Below are positions 16,645-22,781 of a stretch of DNA of 59,539 bases, one piece after another. A model generated the notes under the pieces. It made no database searches, was not told where the DNA came from, and worked only from the letters and a program-made list of their open reading frames with translations. Position numbers and translations under genes: made by a program. The DNA is taken from positions 1-59,539 of IMG/VR virus record IMGVR_UViG_3300021092_000047; one strand, written 5' to 3'. How positions within the stretch are numbered: the stretch's first letter is position 1; every line of letters begins with the position of its first letter. The DNA is from a virus.

Positions 16645-16669
16645 CGCATTCTCCTTATCAAAAGAAAAA

Positions 16670-16693
16670 GGACCGGTGCTTTCGCACCGGTCC
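16670..16693 (-). terminator. Rho-independent terminator
   Basis: Perfect ten-bp stem GGACCGGTGC/GCACCGGTCC with a GAAA tetraloop on the - strand, followed by TTTTTCTTTT. It ends the unit containing csrA and the 255-aa gene, just before DUF1257. Confidence 0.88.
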
Positions 16694-16749
16694 CTATAAA
16701 AACAAAATCACCATTTTTAGACTTCGTGGGTGGAAACCTTTCCTGAAAA

Positions 16750-17517
16750 TTACCGGGTTATTCCGGCCCGTTCGACTATGGACAGCAGCTGACGAACGGC
16801 TTCAACTGTGCTTCCGTTTTGCAACGGTAGCGCTTGGAGTTGCTGTGTCAACGCTGCAACATTTTCCAAATAGATTTGGCGCAACTCATCGGTTTTTGCT
16901 TGTTGCATAGCATAGATTGCAGCGTACATTTCCGGATCATCCGCATACTCAACACTCACTCGACTTGCTTGATCGCCGTCAAAGGCGAGTCGAAGTATAT
17001 CGAACGGCTTGAGAATGCCTTGCTCCCCGAGTACTTGTTTGATGTACTCGCGGATTTCGGCTGAAAACTCCGTGTCTTCAGTGTTATCATCCGGCGGCCA
17101 GAGCAGCATAGCTTCTGTGATAGCAATCAACATCTCTTCAGCATCTGCTGGCTCAAACTCATCTGGTTGGAAGTCGTCTCCGGCCAGGATATTACACAGC
17201 TCAATAAATCGTGTCACGTCTTTATAGAAGTAATTGCTCGTGACGATCGTAATAGCCGCGTAAATTTTGTCTATGGTTGCTTTTGGCAAGCGAAGCTGAA
17301 AGTCTTGCTCCAGTTCCATACGCAACGTTTCGGGAGCCCAATTAAGAGCCTCTGGCCCATAAAGGTCCATGACAAGTAAGAACAAAGGCGTAGCGTACGC
17401 ATCTTCAGATAAAAGTAGCGATCGCTGAACTGCTTTAGGTGCTGACGGATGGGTCAACTGGCTGGAGTTGGCCTTTTTCATCAACAAGTTGAGCATCCGA
17501 TTTGCTGCTTCGGTCAT
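16750..17517 (-). CDS. 255-aa hypothetical protein
   Basis: Start at the ATG at 17517 (MTEAANRMLNLLMKKANSSQ), seven bases after AGGGA. Largely alpha-helical and acidic, with no membrane span; motifs such as TRFIELCNILAGDDFQPDEF and LWPPDDNTEDTEFSAEI are reminiscent of structural or chaperone proteins but no family is recognised. It overlaps the upstream 155-aa gene by 83 bases and is the last gene before the GAAA-loop terminator. Confidence 0.65.
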   Translation of the reverse strand: MTEAANRMLNLLMKKANSSQLTHPSAPKAVQRSLLLSEDAYATPLFLLVMDLYGPEALNWAPETLRMELEQDFQLRLPKATIDKIYAAITIVTSNYFYKDVTRFIELCNILAGDDFQPDEFEPADAEEMLIAITEAMLLWPPDDNTEDTEFSAEIREYIKQVLGEQGILKPFDILRLAFDGDQASRVSVEYADDPEMYAAIYAMQQAKTDELRQIYLENVAALTQQLQALPLQNGSTVEAVRQLLSIVERAGITR

Positions 17518-17902
17518 GGGCTGTTCCCTGACGATAGTGCATCCTAGCCCACAACGCAGTGACGTCACAGATGATATGAGTCACTGCTCGCTGCGGCAAT
17601 TCATCAACTTCATCAAGCGTAGTCACATCTAAAAACTTAGTTTGACCCGTGAAAGAAATCCAGCGGGAATCTGCTACGCCCAATGATGCAACCGGAACCT
17701 TGCCCGATTGTGCTAAACGGTCGAACTCGCAAATTACGGATTTTGCGAAGCTTAGTATACCATAAATTTGAGCATCCGAAAAAAGATTTAAATGCGTCAA
17801 CCATTCACCCAAATAAACTAGGAGGTCTAGGTCACAACCGACGGAACGTACCAAACGACGAACAGCCGCTTGGTCTAACAATACCAATCCACGATCGGTC
17901 AT
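17435..17902 (-). CDS. 155-aa hypothetical protein
   Basis: MTDRGLVLLDQAAVRRLVRS... is a helical soluble protein with GAGGTGA ten bases before its ATG. The C-terminal 25 residues are polar and lie in the 83-base overlap with the next gene. The start overlaps the preceding stop as ATGA. No recognised domain. Confidence 0.6.
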   Translation of the reverse strand: MTDRGLVLLDQAAVRRLVRSVGCDLDLLVYLGEWLTHLNLFSDAQIYGILSFAKSVICEFDRLAQSGKVPVASLGVADSRWISFTGQTKFLDVTTLDEVDELPQRAVTHIICDVTALWARMHYRQGTAHDRSSKSDAQLVDEKGQLQPVDPSVST

Positions 17903-18228
17903 TGCCGCGCTGTCACCTCATACCGAGCGCGATAAGCTGTCGGCTGCGCGCGCGGGTGTTGTGGAGGCAATGCGTTGCCTTCCTCATCTTTGAGGTTCTC
18001 AATCGTTTCGCCGTCTGAGTTAATCGGGTACGGTGGATCGACAGTCCGCGAAATGCCGGGGAGGCCTTTGATACCTTCTTTAACCGTTGCGGACAAGACG
18101 TCTTCTCTCGCTTTAGAGCTAGTTAGCTCCTCAATTTGCATAGAGAATTCTTTAAGGTCGCTCTCAATCGTAACCGCACCTCGGCTACCATCGCCAGGTA
18201 GCTCAACCTTAACTATTTTGATTGCCAT
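17899..18228 (-). CDS. 109-aa hypothetical protein
   Basis: MAIKIVKVELPGDGSRGAVT... has a beta-rich N-terminus, then a helix (LTSSKAREDVLSATVKEG), and a polar tail. It is the first gene after the long nested hairpin at 18291-18416 and is coupled (ATGA) to the 155-aa gene. No family recognised. Confidence 0.62.
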   Translation of the reverse strand: MAIKIVKVELPGDGSRGAVTIESDLKEFSMQIEELTSSKAREDVLSATVKEGIKGLPGISRTVDPPYPINSDGETIENLKDEEGNALPPQHPRAQPTAYRARYEVTARQ

Positions 18229-18290
18229 CTTTTACCTTTCAATAGCTAAAGAAAACCGGAAGGATATCAGAACAACTAAGAGAAAGAAAA

Positions 18291-18416
18291 GGTCACATTA
18301 CATGAACTTGCGAATTGATTCATAGTAACGAACGTCCTGGAACGAGTCAACCAAATAGATTGACTTGTTCCAGGACGTTCGTTCAAGAATCGCATCACAA
18401 GTCACGTAATGTGACC
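18291..18416 (-). repeat. 126-base nested inverted repeat (long hairpin)
   Basis: Inner arms of 23 bases (18328-18350 and 18360-18382) pair with one G-T, leaving a nine-base loop. Outer arms (18291-18310 and 18398-18416) pair over about 18 positions with one substitution and one bulge, and a GATTC/GAATC pairing lies between. The left end is preceded on the + strand by A-rich sequence, giving CCTTTTCTTTCTCTT after the hairpin on the - strand, so it could terminate transcription from csrA. It may instead be a regulatory RNA or a mobile-element remnant. Confidence 0.75.
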
Positions 18417-18437
18417 TGACCCTGCATTCAGGGCAGT

Positions 18438-18629
18438 TTAAGCGTCTTTCTTTGACGCTTGCAAAATTATTTCTTTCCGGAGCACGGAAACCCCCGGAGG
18501 GGCTTCGAAGGCAAGCTGAATTTGCTTGCCTTTAATCTTCAGTACTTTTACAAGTACTGAAGATTTTAAAGTTTGAGGCAGGCCGGAGATTACGACCTCC
18601 TCGCCTGCTTTGCGACTGAGGACTAGCAT
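18438..18629 (-). CDS. csrA: CsrA-like translational regulator
   Basis: 63 aa, begins MLVLSRKAGEEVVISG and contains VKVLKIKGKQIQLAFEAPPG then VSVLRKEI, the CsrA/RsmA fold. CsrA dimers bind GGA motifs in mRNA leaders and block or aid translation. Key RNA-contact positions are kept: the L-x-R of strand 1 and the Arg of VSVxRKEI (the usual His is Leu). A few extra residues (LPQTLKSS) lengthen the strand 1-2 region. The ATG overlaps the upstream 96-aa gene by seven bases. A long hairpin follows. Targets may include the ACAAGGA-containing leaders at 19-22.7 kb (inference). Confidence 0.88.
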   Translation of the reverse strand: MLVLSRKAGEEVVISGLPQTLKSSVLVKVLKIKGKQIQLAFEAPPGVSVLRKEIILQASKKDA

Positions 18630-18913
18630 AGCAAGTCCTCCGCGACAAAGCAGGCTGCCTCAGTGTCCCAGTTGAGGGTCCTGGGACGGCCGTGGGTTCT
18701 GAGGAGCTCCTCGTGGAGGAGCAGAAGCTCCTCCGGAGAGAGCGTGTCAACCACACTCTCCTCAACCCCGACCAACTCAGGTCGGGCTTGAGGAGATTCA
18801 ACTTGAAATCCGTCGTTGAGGAGCGACGGATGTTGTTTCATGATCTTGCGACTGCGGATCAACCGCCGCGCAAAATCCGCGTTGTAAAACGCGGCGTTGG
18901 AGACGCTACTCAT
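18623..18913 (-). CDS. 96-aa hypothetical protein upstream of csrA
   Basis: MSSVSNAAFYNADFARRLIR... basic N-terminus followed by an acidic, Leu/Glu-rich helix (LSPEELLLLHEELL) that could form a coiled coil. AAGGA precedes the ATG by six bases. Its end overlaps the csrA start, so the two are co-translated; it could modulate CsrA (as FliW does elsewhere), but it does not resemble FliW. Function unknown. Confidence 0.6.
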   Translation of the reverse strand: MSSVSNAAFYNADFARRLIRSRKIMKQHPSLLNDGFQVESPQARPELVGVEESVVDTLSPEELLLLHEELLRTHGRPRTLNWDTEAACFVAEDLLC

Positions 18914-18996
18914 ATCGTTTCCTTAAAATGGTAGAGACATGGTCGCTACCAGGCTGCGTAACAGGAGACACCTACATTGGCGCCTCCAGGACAAAC

Positions 18997-19020
18997 CTCG
19001 CCGCGGTCAACCGCGGCGAG
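18997..19020 (-). terminator. Hairpin at the stop codon of the 33-aa ORF
   Basis: Perfect ten-bp stem CTCGCCGCGG/CCGCGGCGAG with a TTGA loop on the - strand; the loop includes the stop codon of the 33-aa ORF. It is followed by GTTTGTCC, a weak U tract, so termination is possible but not certain. Confidence 0.6.
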
Positions 19021-19108
19021 ACCACACGTAGTCGACCAGCGCGGTGCCGGTCAACATAAACCCCACCGTGCAGAGCACGGTGAGGCAACATGTTTCTATG
19101 CAACACAT
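19007..19108 (-). CDS. 33-aa Cys-rich single-span membrane peptide
   Basis: MCCIETCCLTVLCTVGFMLT then GTALVDYVWSRRG; one hydrophobic helix (about residues 9-28) and a positively charged end. CACAGGAG precedes the ATG. It follows hairpin T2 and RNA element copy 2, the same module architecture as its neighbours, which is the main reason for calling so short an ORF. The coding stretch also contains an eight-bp inverted repeat (CACCGTGC/GCACGGTG). Confidence 0.45.
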   Translation of the reverse strand: MCCIETCCLTVLCTVGFMLTGTALVDYVWSRRG

Positions 19109-19141
19109 CAGCCTTACTCCTGTGAATGTTGTGAATGAAAA

Positions 19142-19175
19142 GAGCCCTTGGACCATTCACGAATCCGACGGGCTC
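19142..19175 (-). terminator. Terminator-like hairpin T2 of the repeated family
   Basis: GAGCCC/GGGCTC outer stem with a GGA/TCC inner stem on the - strand, loop containing GTGAATG, then TTTT and two CATTCAC heptamers before AGGAG. The middle of the stem has mismatches, so it is weaker than T3, T4 or T6. Confidence 0.6.
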
Positions 19176-19180
19176 ATTTT

Positions 19181-19480
19181 GTGTCCTCTGCATTTATCAG
19201 GGCTTGGAACCTGCACCTTGCGGTGGCTGCATTACACGCCGAAGTTTCATCGGCACCCCATTGCGCAGAGTGGGTTTCTCCAGGTAGGTAACCTGTATAC
19301 ACGCAGAGTCTAACACTGCGGTATGGGCGATTCATTGCAGAAGATCTGCAATGCTACGGTTCCTCCCCGTACTTTACACCAACGCTACAAACCCATACGC
19401 TAATCCACCGCAGCCGGGTTCCGCTGCGGGCTCGAGGAGACGTACTCCCATCTTCTCGCATTCTCTGACCGCGTCTAAGC
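19181..19480 (-). ncRNA. Repeated RNA element copy 2 with extended structured leader
   Basis: The 3' part reads GTGTAATGCAGCC, a GCAA-capped hairpin (CACC/GGTG), CAGG-TTCCAAGC-CCTG, TAAATGCAGAGGACAC. Upstream are further hairpins: GCCGA/TCGGC with loop TGAAACT, ACCCA/TGGGT (varying to ACCTA/TAGGT in copy 4), CAGGT/ACCTG, CGCAG/CTGCG and a nine-bp CATTGCAGA/TCTGCAATG. No convincing gene lies in these 300 bases; a 60-codon frame at 19354-19536 lacks a ribosome site. Confidence 0.65.
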
Positions 19481-19484
19481 CATG

Positions 19485-19730
19485 TCAGCCGGTTGCGACG
19501 ACCGGTGTAAAAAGCCACGGCCTTGTCGCACGCCACTGTTGCAGTTGCTCCTGCCGTTTTAACTCTTTCTCGTGTTTTACGAGAAATATAGGCAAAAGTT
19601 CGAGCAACATAACACCAGCCACGGTGTCACCAGCGGCCACAGCACGTTCCAGTGCTGCCTTACGCTTTACAAGCCTGTAATAAGCCTGTGTCTTTAACGC
19701 TTGTGGGGTCATTGATCTTATTGTTGACAT
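19485..19730 (-). CDS. 81-aa hypothetical protein
   Basis: Start at the ATG at 19730 (MSTIRSMTPQALKTQAYYRL), seven bases after GGGAG. Basic, helical, with a moderately hydrophobic middle (VAGVMLLELLPIFLVKHEKE) that could be a membrane-peripheral helix. It is preceded by hairpin T3 and RNA element copy 3. An upstream extension through the hairpin is open but is rejected as non-coding. Function unknown. Confidence 0.55.
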   Translation of the reverse strand: MSTIRSMTPQALKTQAYYRLVKRKAALERAVAAGDTVAGVMLLELLPIFLVKHEKELKRQEQLQQWRATRPWLFTPVVATG

Positions 19731-19765
19731 GTATGATCTCCCTGTGAATGATGTGTGAATGAAAA

Positions 19766-19800
19766 GAGCCCACCGGATCATTCACGAATCCGGTGGGCTC
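19766..19800 (-). terminator. Terminator-like hairpin T3 of the repeated family
   Basis: Perfect 13-bp stem (GAGCCCACCGGAT and its complement) on the - strand followed by TTTT. The loop carries GTGAATG, complementary to two CATTCAC heptamers that lie between the T run and GGGAG of the next gene. Confidence 0.78.
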
Positions 19801-19805
19801 AGCAC

Positions 19806-19895
19806 GTGTCCTCTGCATTTATCAGGGCTTGGAACCTGCACCTTGCGGTGGCTGCATTACACGCGTATGTTTAATGTCCTCGCCAGGACGCGCGC
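19806..19895 (-). ncRNA. Repeated RNA element, copy 3
   Basis: On the - strand: GTCC/GGAC hairpin, ATTAAACATACGCGTGTAAT, GCAGCC, GCAA-capped CACC/GGTG hairpin, CAGG-TTCCAAGC-CCTG hairpin and GAGGACAC, then hairpin T3. Begins just after the stop of the 144-aa gene. Confidence 0.65.
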
Positions 19896-19900
19896 ACATC

Positions 19901-20335
19901 TCACCGGCAAAACCGGTTGATGTAGATCTCTTTTGTCTGGCGATCCTTCACGCAAATCGTACCGACCTTAAGAGCCTCCTCCAGGAGGCTCTTACCGGTT
20001 TCCCGCTTGGCGTTTCGCAACGCCTCCAGTACGGGAAACGGTATCAACACGATGTCGACCCTGTCGTCATTCTCCAGGTCCATCAGCAGGTTCCAAACCT
20101 GCTCGGACAGCGAGAACTTGGGGACGACCGCGACGATATCGTCGCGGTCCCACATGCCCCAGGGGCGGGTCTCCTCTTCCCGCTCCAGGGCACCGGCTGC
20201 CACCCTGTCGGGCTGGCACGCTTCGAGGACACTGCCGTCCTCGAAGTTAAACGGGTGGGGGGAGCTAAAATTCGCTACCCTGAGTCCGTTGCTGAGGGTA
20301 ACAACGGGCGCTGTTGAAATAACTGCTGTGGACAT
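19901..20335 (-). CDS. 144-aa hypothetical protein
   Basis: Start at the ATG at 20335 (MSTAVISTAPVVTLSNGLRV), eight bases after AAGGA. The segment NGLRVANFSSPHPFNFEDGS then VLEACQPDR looks like a conserved domain of large-phage hypothetical proteins, followed by an acidic region, a helix (SEQVWNLLMDLENDD) and a basic C-terminus. No membrane span. The leader has hairpin T4, and its ribosome site reads ACAAGGA, a CsrA-type motif. Function unknown. Confidence 0.65.
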   Translation of the reverse strand: MSTAVISTAPVVTLSNGLRVANFSSPHPFNFEDGSVLEACQPDRVAAGALEREEETRPWGMWDRDDIVAVVPKFSLSEQVWNLLMDLENDDRVDIVLIPFPVLEALRNAKRETGKSLLEEALKVGTICVKDRQTKEIYINRFCR

Positions 20336-20370
20336 ATCTCTTTTCCTTGTGAATGAGGTATGAATGTAAA

Positions 20371-20403
20371 GAGCCCTCGGACCATTCACGAATCCGAGGG
20401 CTC
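20371..20403 (-). terminator. Terminator-like hairpin T4 of the repeated family
   Basis: Perfect 11-bp stem GAGCCCTCGGA with its complement on the - strand, loop with GTGAATG, then TTTACATTCAT and a second heptamer CATTCAC joined to AAGGA. Confidence 0.75.
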
Positions 20404-20408
20404 CACAT

Positions 20409-20605
20409 GTGTCCTCTGCATTTATCAGGGCTTGGAACCTGCTGTTTTTTTCAGAACAGGCTGCATTACACGCCGAAGTTTCATCGGCACCCTATTTCCA
20501 CAGTAGGTTTCTGCGTGATTCACAGTGAAGCACAACCCCGCTCTTTTCGTAAGAACGGTTACGCTAGTCCTTACACGCGTGTTTAACGTCCCGCCGGACG
20601 GTGCC
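20409..20605 (-). ncRNA. Repeated RNA element copy 4 with structured leader
   Basis: The 3' half is as in copy 2 but with the apical hairpin changed to CTGTT/AACAG. Upstream are GCCGA/TCGGC (loop TGAAACT), ACCTA/TAGGT, and an eight-bp hairpin CCGTTCTT/AAGAGCGG whose one U-G pair is only allowed on the - strand. A second partial start of the element (GACGTTAAACACGCGTGTAA) lies at 20573-20592, right after the 26-aa gene. Confidence 0.65.
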
Positions 20606-20607
20606 GA

Positions 20608-20688
20608 TCATCGGCCATAAATTGCGTAAATTACTAGATACAGATAAGCTGCCACCACCATGGCCTCAGCCAACCGCTTGCCATTCAT
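20608..20688 (-). CDS. 26-aa single-span membrane peptide
   Basis: MNGKRLAEAMVVAAYLYLVI then YAIYGR: basic start and one hydrophobic helix. AAGGAG is seven bases upstream of the ATG, within CACAAGGAG, and hairpin T5 precedes it. Its stop begins the conserved TGATCGGCACCGTCC that also follows the 100-aa gene at 6991, so the RNA element starts at the stop codon. Too short for family assignment. Confidence 0.5.
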   Translation of the reverse strand: MNGKRLAEAMVVAAYLYLVIYAIYGR

Positions 20689-20708
20689 GGTCTTTCTCCT
20701 TGTGAATG

Positions 20709-20742
20709 AAAAAAAAAGCCCTTGGACCATTCACGAATCCAA
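20709..20742 (-). terminator. Terminator-like hairpin T5 of the repeated family
   Basis: TTGGA/TCCAA stem with the usual TTCGTGAATGG loop, then GGGC and nine T residues on the - strand, followed by CATTCAC and AAGGAG. The outer GAGCCC arm is missing, so the stem is only five bp. Confidence 0.6.
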
Positions 20743-20743
20743 A

Positions 20744-21040
20744 TCATAGCCCGTACCACTGACCGGCCATGCCGATCATTATGCGGTGTGAAGCGTCTTT
20801 GTCTTCGGCAAACTTCACAATACCGCAATCCAGGATTTCCCAATTCCGCGTCCCCAAATACACCCCGGCTAGGGTCTTTTGGAACGCTCCGGAGTCGGAC
20901 TGCCACGCGACGTTCTGTAAGTTGGGTGGCGCCGCCGGAGGCGGGAACAAAAACCCAAGGCAGAAGCACGCAACCACCGCGGCTACAACCAAAACCGCCA
21001 CCAATTTAATAATTTCTCGTACGAAAATTACAGCTTCCAT
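20744..21040 (-). CDS. 98-aa membrane-anchored hypothetical protein
   Basis: Start at the ATG at 21040 (MEAVIFVREIIKLVAVLVVA), eight bases after CGGAG. A strong N-terminal transmembrane helix (residues 11-33) is followed by a Pro-rich linker (PPPAAPPN) and a soluble domain of about 60 residues. Preceded by hairpin T6 and followed by T5. Likely N-in anchored; function unknown. Confidence 0.6.
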   Translation of the reverse strand: MEAVIFVREIIKLVAVLVVAAVVACFCLGFLFPPPAAPPNLQNVAWQSDSGAFQKTLAGVYLGTRNWEILDCGIVKFAEDKDASHRIMIGMAGQWYGL

Positions 21041-21074
21041 GATCTTTTCTCCGTGTGAATGATGTGAACGAAAA

Positions 21075-21107
21075 GAGCCCTTGGACCATTTATGAATCCA
21101 AGGGCTC
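21075..21107 (-). terminator. Terminator-like hairpin T6 of the repeated family
   Basis: Perfect 11-bp stem GAGCCCTTGGA with its complement on the - strand, then TTTTCGTTCAC. The loop is ATAAATG, so complementarity to the downstream CATTCAC is only partial. Confidence 0.72.
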
Positions 21108-21110
21108 AAC

Positions 21111-21374
21111 ATGTCTCAAGCTCAGGCTATGCAATTTCCGGCCTTTCCGCCCCGTCGCTACCCTCCCTCTGACCTGCCGGTCTGAGAGAAGGCAATCGGT
21201 GGCCCGGGCAGGATTCCGACTTGGGGAGTCAACCCAAGTGGATTATCCTACTGTACCGTCCGTACCACCCATGGGCAGAGTATGAACTCAGCATGGTGGC
21301 AACCCGAATCTCAGTGGTGACTAAACCACCTGTCGGCGGGGCGGGAAGACCTGAAACTGCCACAACTAGGAAAG
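21111..21374 (-). other. Gene-free structured segment, cloverleaf-like but not a tRNA
   Basis: 264 bases between hairpins T7 and T6 without a credible ORF. It contains a seven-bp ACTTGGG/CCCAAGT hairpin, an AGGAT/ATCCT pairing around it and a GGTGG/CCACC pairing around both, plus GTGGT/ACCAC. The layout resembles a tRNA, but arm lengths, the T-loop and position 37 do not fit. Confidence 0.4.
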
Positions 21375-21407
21375 GAGCCCTTGGACCATTTATGAATCCA
21401 AGGGCTC
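21375..21407 (-). terminator. Terminator-like hairpin T7 of the repeated family
   Basis: Perfect 11-bp stem GAGCCCTTGGA with its complement, eight bases after the stop of the 210-aa gene; followed by CTTTCC rather than a clean U run. The loop is ATAAATG and no CATTCAC follows, so this copy acts, if at all, only as a 3'-end hairpin. Confidence 0.6.
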
Positions 21408-21414
21408 TAGTGCG

Positions 21415-22047
21415 TTAGGTGGACACTGCTACCTTCACGGTCCAGTACCCACCGCCCATGCCGGGCGCATGGGTCGAGTCCAGAATGCTGGCCCCTTGCG
21501 GAGACAGCACGACTGGGGATTCCCATCCATTTACCTCCCCAGGAGCGACCGTCACGGTCACTCCAGTGGAAGTGGCAGCCGACTTTGGGCTATCCCAAAA
21601 TCCGTCTGCCCGCTGGCGGCGGGTCGGCGAGCCGAAGCATACCACCACGACTTCGACGACACCCCCGGACGCCTCGGCCTCGGCGGCAAACGCCTCCAGG
21701 GCGTCCAACCGCTGAGCTGTCGAGGCAAACTCGGCGCGCACGATCTCGCGCGCAACGGCCAACGGGAGGCCGATCGCGGCGATGAGCTCGCCCCATGAGG
21801 CGAACGAATCGCCCCAAGTTCCATGCATGGGGCTGACGAGCTCGACTGCTCGCACTCCTGGTGCGAGCAGTAGGGTGTAAGTGGTATTGCTCCACTTACC
21901 ACTTTTCTGGTAGTCCGCGGCCGCGATGGCCACGAACCCGGGGATATTCTTGCCTACAAACTTGCAGGCCTCCCCGGCTTTCGTCAGATAAAGCCGGGGG
22001 TACCGGCCTGCCGGGAGCAAACCGTCGTTCCACTTCAGTGTATTCAT
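21415..22047 (-). CDS. 210-aa hypothetical protein
   Basis: MNTLKWNDGLLPAGRYPRLY..., start supported by AGGAAC upstream of the ATG at 22047. GC-rich codon usage, no signal peptide; central helix LDALEAFAAEAEASGGVVEV and Gly-rich C-terminus (HAPGMGGGYWTVKVAV). No catalytic motif seen. It has RNA element copy 5 as its leader but no GAGCCC hairpin in front, differing from its neighbours. Function unknown. Confidence 0.6.
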   Translation of the reverse strand: MNTLKWNDGLLPAGRYPRLYLTKAGEACKFVGKNIPGFVAIAAADYQKSGKWSNTTYTLLLAPGVRAVELVSPMHGTWGDSFASWGELIAAIGLPLAVAREIVRAEFASTAQRLDALEAFAAEAEASGGVVEVVVVCFGSPTRRQRADGFWDSPKSAATSTGVTVTVAPGEVNGWESPVVLSPQGASILDSTHAPGMGGGYWTVKVAVST

Positions 22048-22089
22048 TTCTTCCGTTCCTTTATGTGGCCGTGGCAGATTGCCGTGGCC

Positions 22090-22190
22090 TGTGGACTTGG
22101 GACCACCTACCCACGCTGGGTAGGCGCATTACGGCAGCCGAACGGCTGCATTACACGCGTATGTTTAACGTCCCGCCGGACGTACGCTCG
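22090..22190 (-). ncRNA. Repeated RNA element, copy 5 (divergent)
   Basis: On the - strand: CGTCC/GGACG hairpin, TTAAACATACGCGTGTAATG, GCAGCC-GTTC-GGCTGC, CCTACCC/GGGTAGG, then GTGG-TCCCAAGT-CCAC. The last hairpin replaces CAGG/CCTG by GTGG/CCAC while keeping the loop TCCCAAGT, a compensatory change supporting the fold. Confidence 0.6.
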
Positions 22191-22193
22191 AAC

Positions 22194-22649
22194 CTACCGG
22201 TTTAGGCCGTAGGCGTCTACGGTCGCTTTGAGCGCCGCTAACTCCTCAGGCGAAGCTTTTCTCCAATCCTTCCAGTGCTCGGGGAATCGCCGCGACAGCG
22301 CCGTCGCAGCCGGATGCCGACCATACTTCGCCTCGAACAGACGAAGTTTTACCAGCAATAAGCTGGCCACTTCGGGATCCTGCGTCGCGGCTGCCAACCG
22401 CAACAGCCGCCGGATATCGCCCCACGCCGCTTGACTCCATCCCTTCCAGGGCATGCTGCCCTGGTCGTAACATTCAGCCAGGTCGCGCAACACCTGGGGA
22501 TGAGCTTGACAGTAATTGACGAGCACGTACGTGCTGGCATCACCGGGTACTTTAATCCCGTCGCCGTCGCCGTCGGCTGCATTAGCCGCGAGGGAGGACG
22601 GCACGACACCACTCAGAGCAACCAACAACGCTACATAAACAGTCTTAAT
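22194..22649 (-). CDS. 151-aa secreted hypothetical protein, apparent ATT start
   Basis: A clear Sec signal peptide, KTVYVALLVALSGVV then PSSLAANA, is followed by a small helical domain (ECYDQGSMPWKGWSQAAWGD, LLRLAAATQDPEVASLLLVK). The leader AAGGAGAAAGATC is the same as in sister genes, but the codon at the expected start is ATT instead of ATG; a TTG or GTG-less restart a few codons on is the alternative. GC-rich. Probably exported; activity unknown. Confidence 0.6.
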   Translation of the reverse strand: MKTVYVALLVALSGVVPSSLAANAADGDGDGIKVPGDASTYVLVNYCQAHPQVLRDLAECYDQGSMPWKGWSQAAWGDIRRLLRLAAATQDPEVASLLLVKLRLFEAKYGRHPAATALSRRFPEHWKDWRKASPEELAALKATVDAYGLNR

Positions 22650-22684
22650 GATCTTTCTCCTTGTGAATGAGGTATGAATGTAAA

Positions 22685-22718
22685 GAGCCCGTTGGACCAT
22701 TCACGAATCCAAGGGCTC
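22685..22718 (-). terminator. Terminator-like hairpin T8 of the repeated family
   Basis: GAGCCC/GGGCTC plus TTGGA/TCCAA stem with one mismatch on the - strand, GTGAATG loop, TTTACATTCAT, then CATTCAC and AAGGAG. Confidence 0.68.
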
Positions 22719-22723
22719 CACAT

Positions 22724-22781
22724 GTGTCCTCTGCATTTATCAGGGCTTGGAACCTGCCTCACTGTGAGGGCTGCATTACAC
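22724..22781 (-). ncRNA. Repeated RNA element, copy 6
   Basis: GTGTAATGCAGCC, apical hairpin CTCA/TGAG with a three-base loop, CAGG-TTCCAAGC-CCTG, TAAATGCAGAGGACAC. Its 5' side continues without a break into the large structured block at 22782-23577, so it may be that RNA's 3' domain. Confidence 0.6.

Noticed and set aside
21180-21290. tRNA-like segment with a GGTGG/CCACC pairing and an ACTTGGG/CCCAAGT arm
   Set aside because: Arm lengths, T-loop (GTCGGAATC) and the base after the would-be anticodon do not fit a tRNA on either strand; kept only as a structured segment.
19485-22700. Open in-frame extensions through the repeated hairpins giving peptides such as ALYIHTSFT or GLFSFT before several small genes
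   Set aside because: The same DNA is read in different frames in different copies, the ATG or GTG is in the hairpin loop with poor ribosome sites, and strong Shine-Dalgarno sequences sit before the inner ATGs. The conservation is at RNA level.
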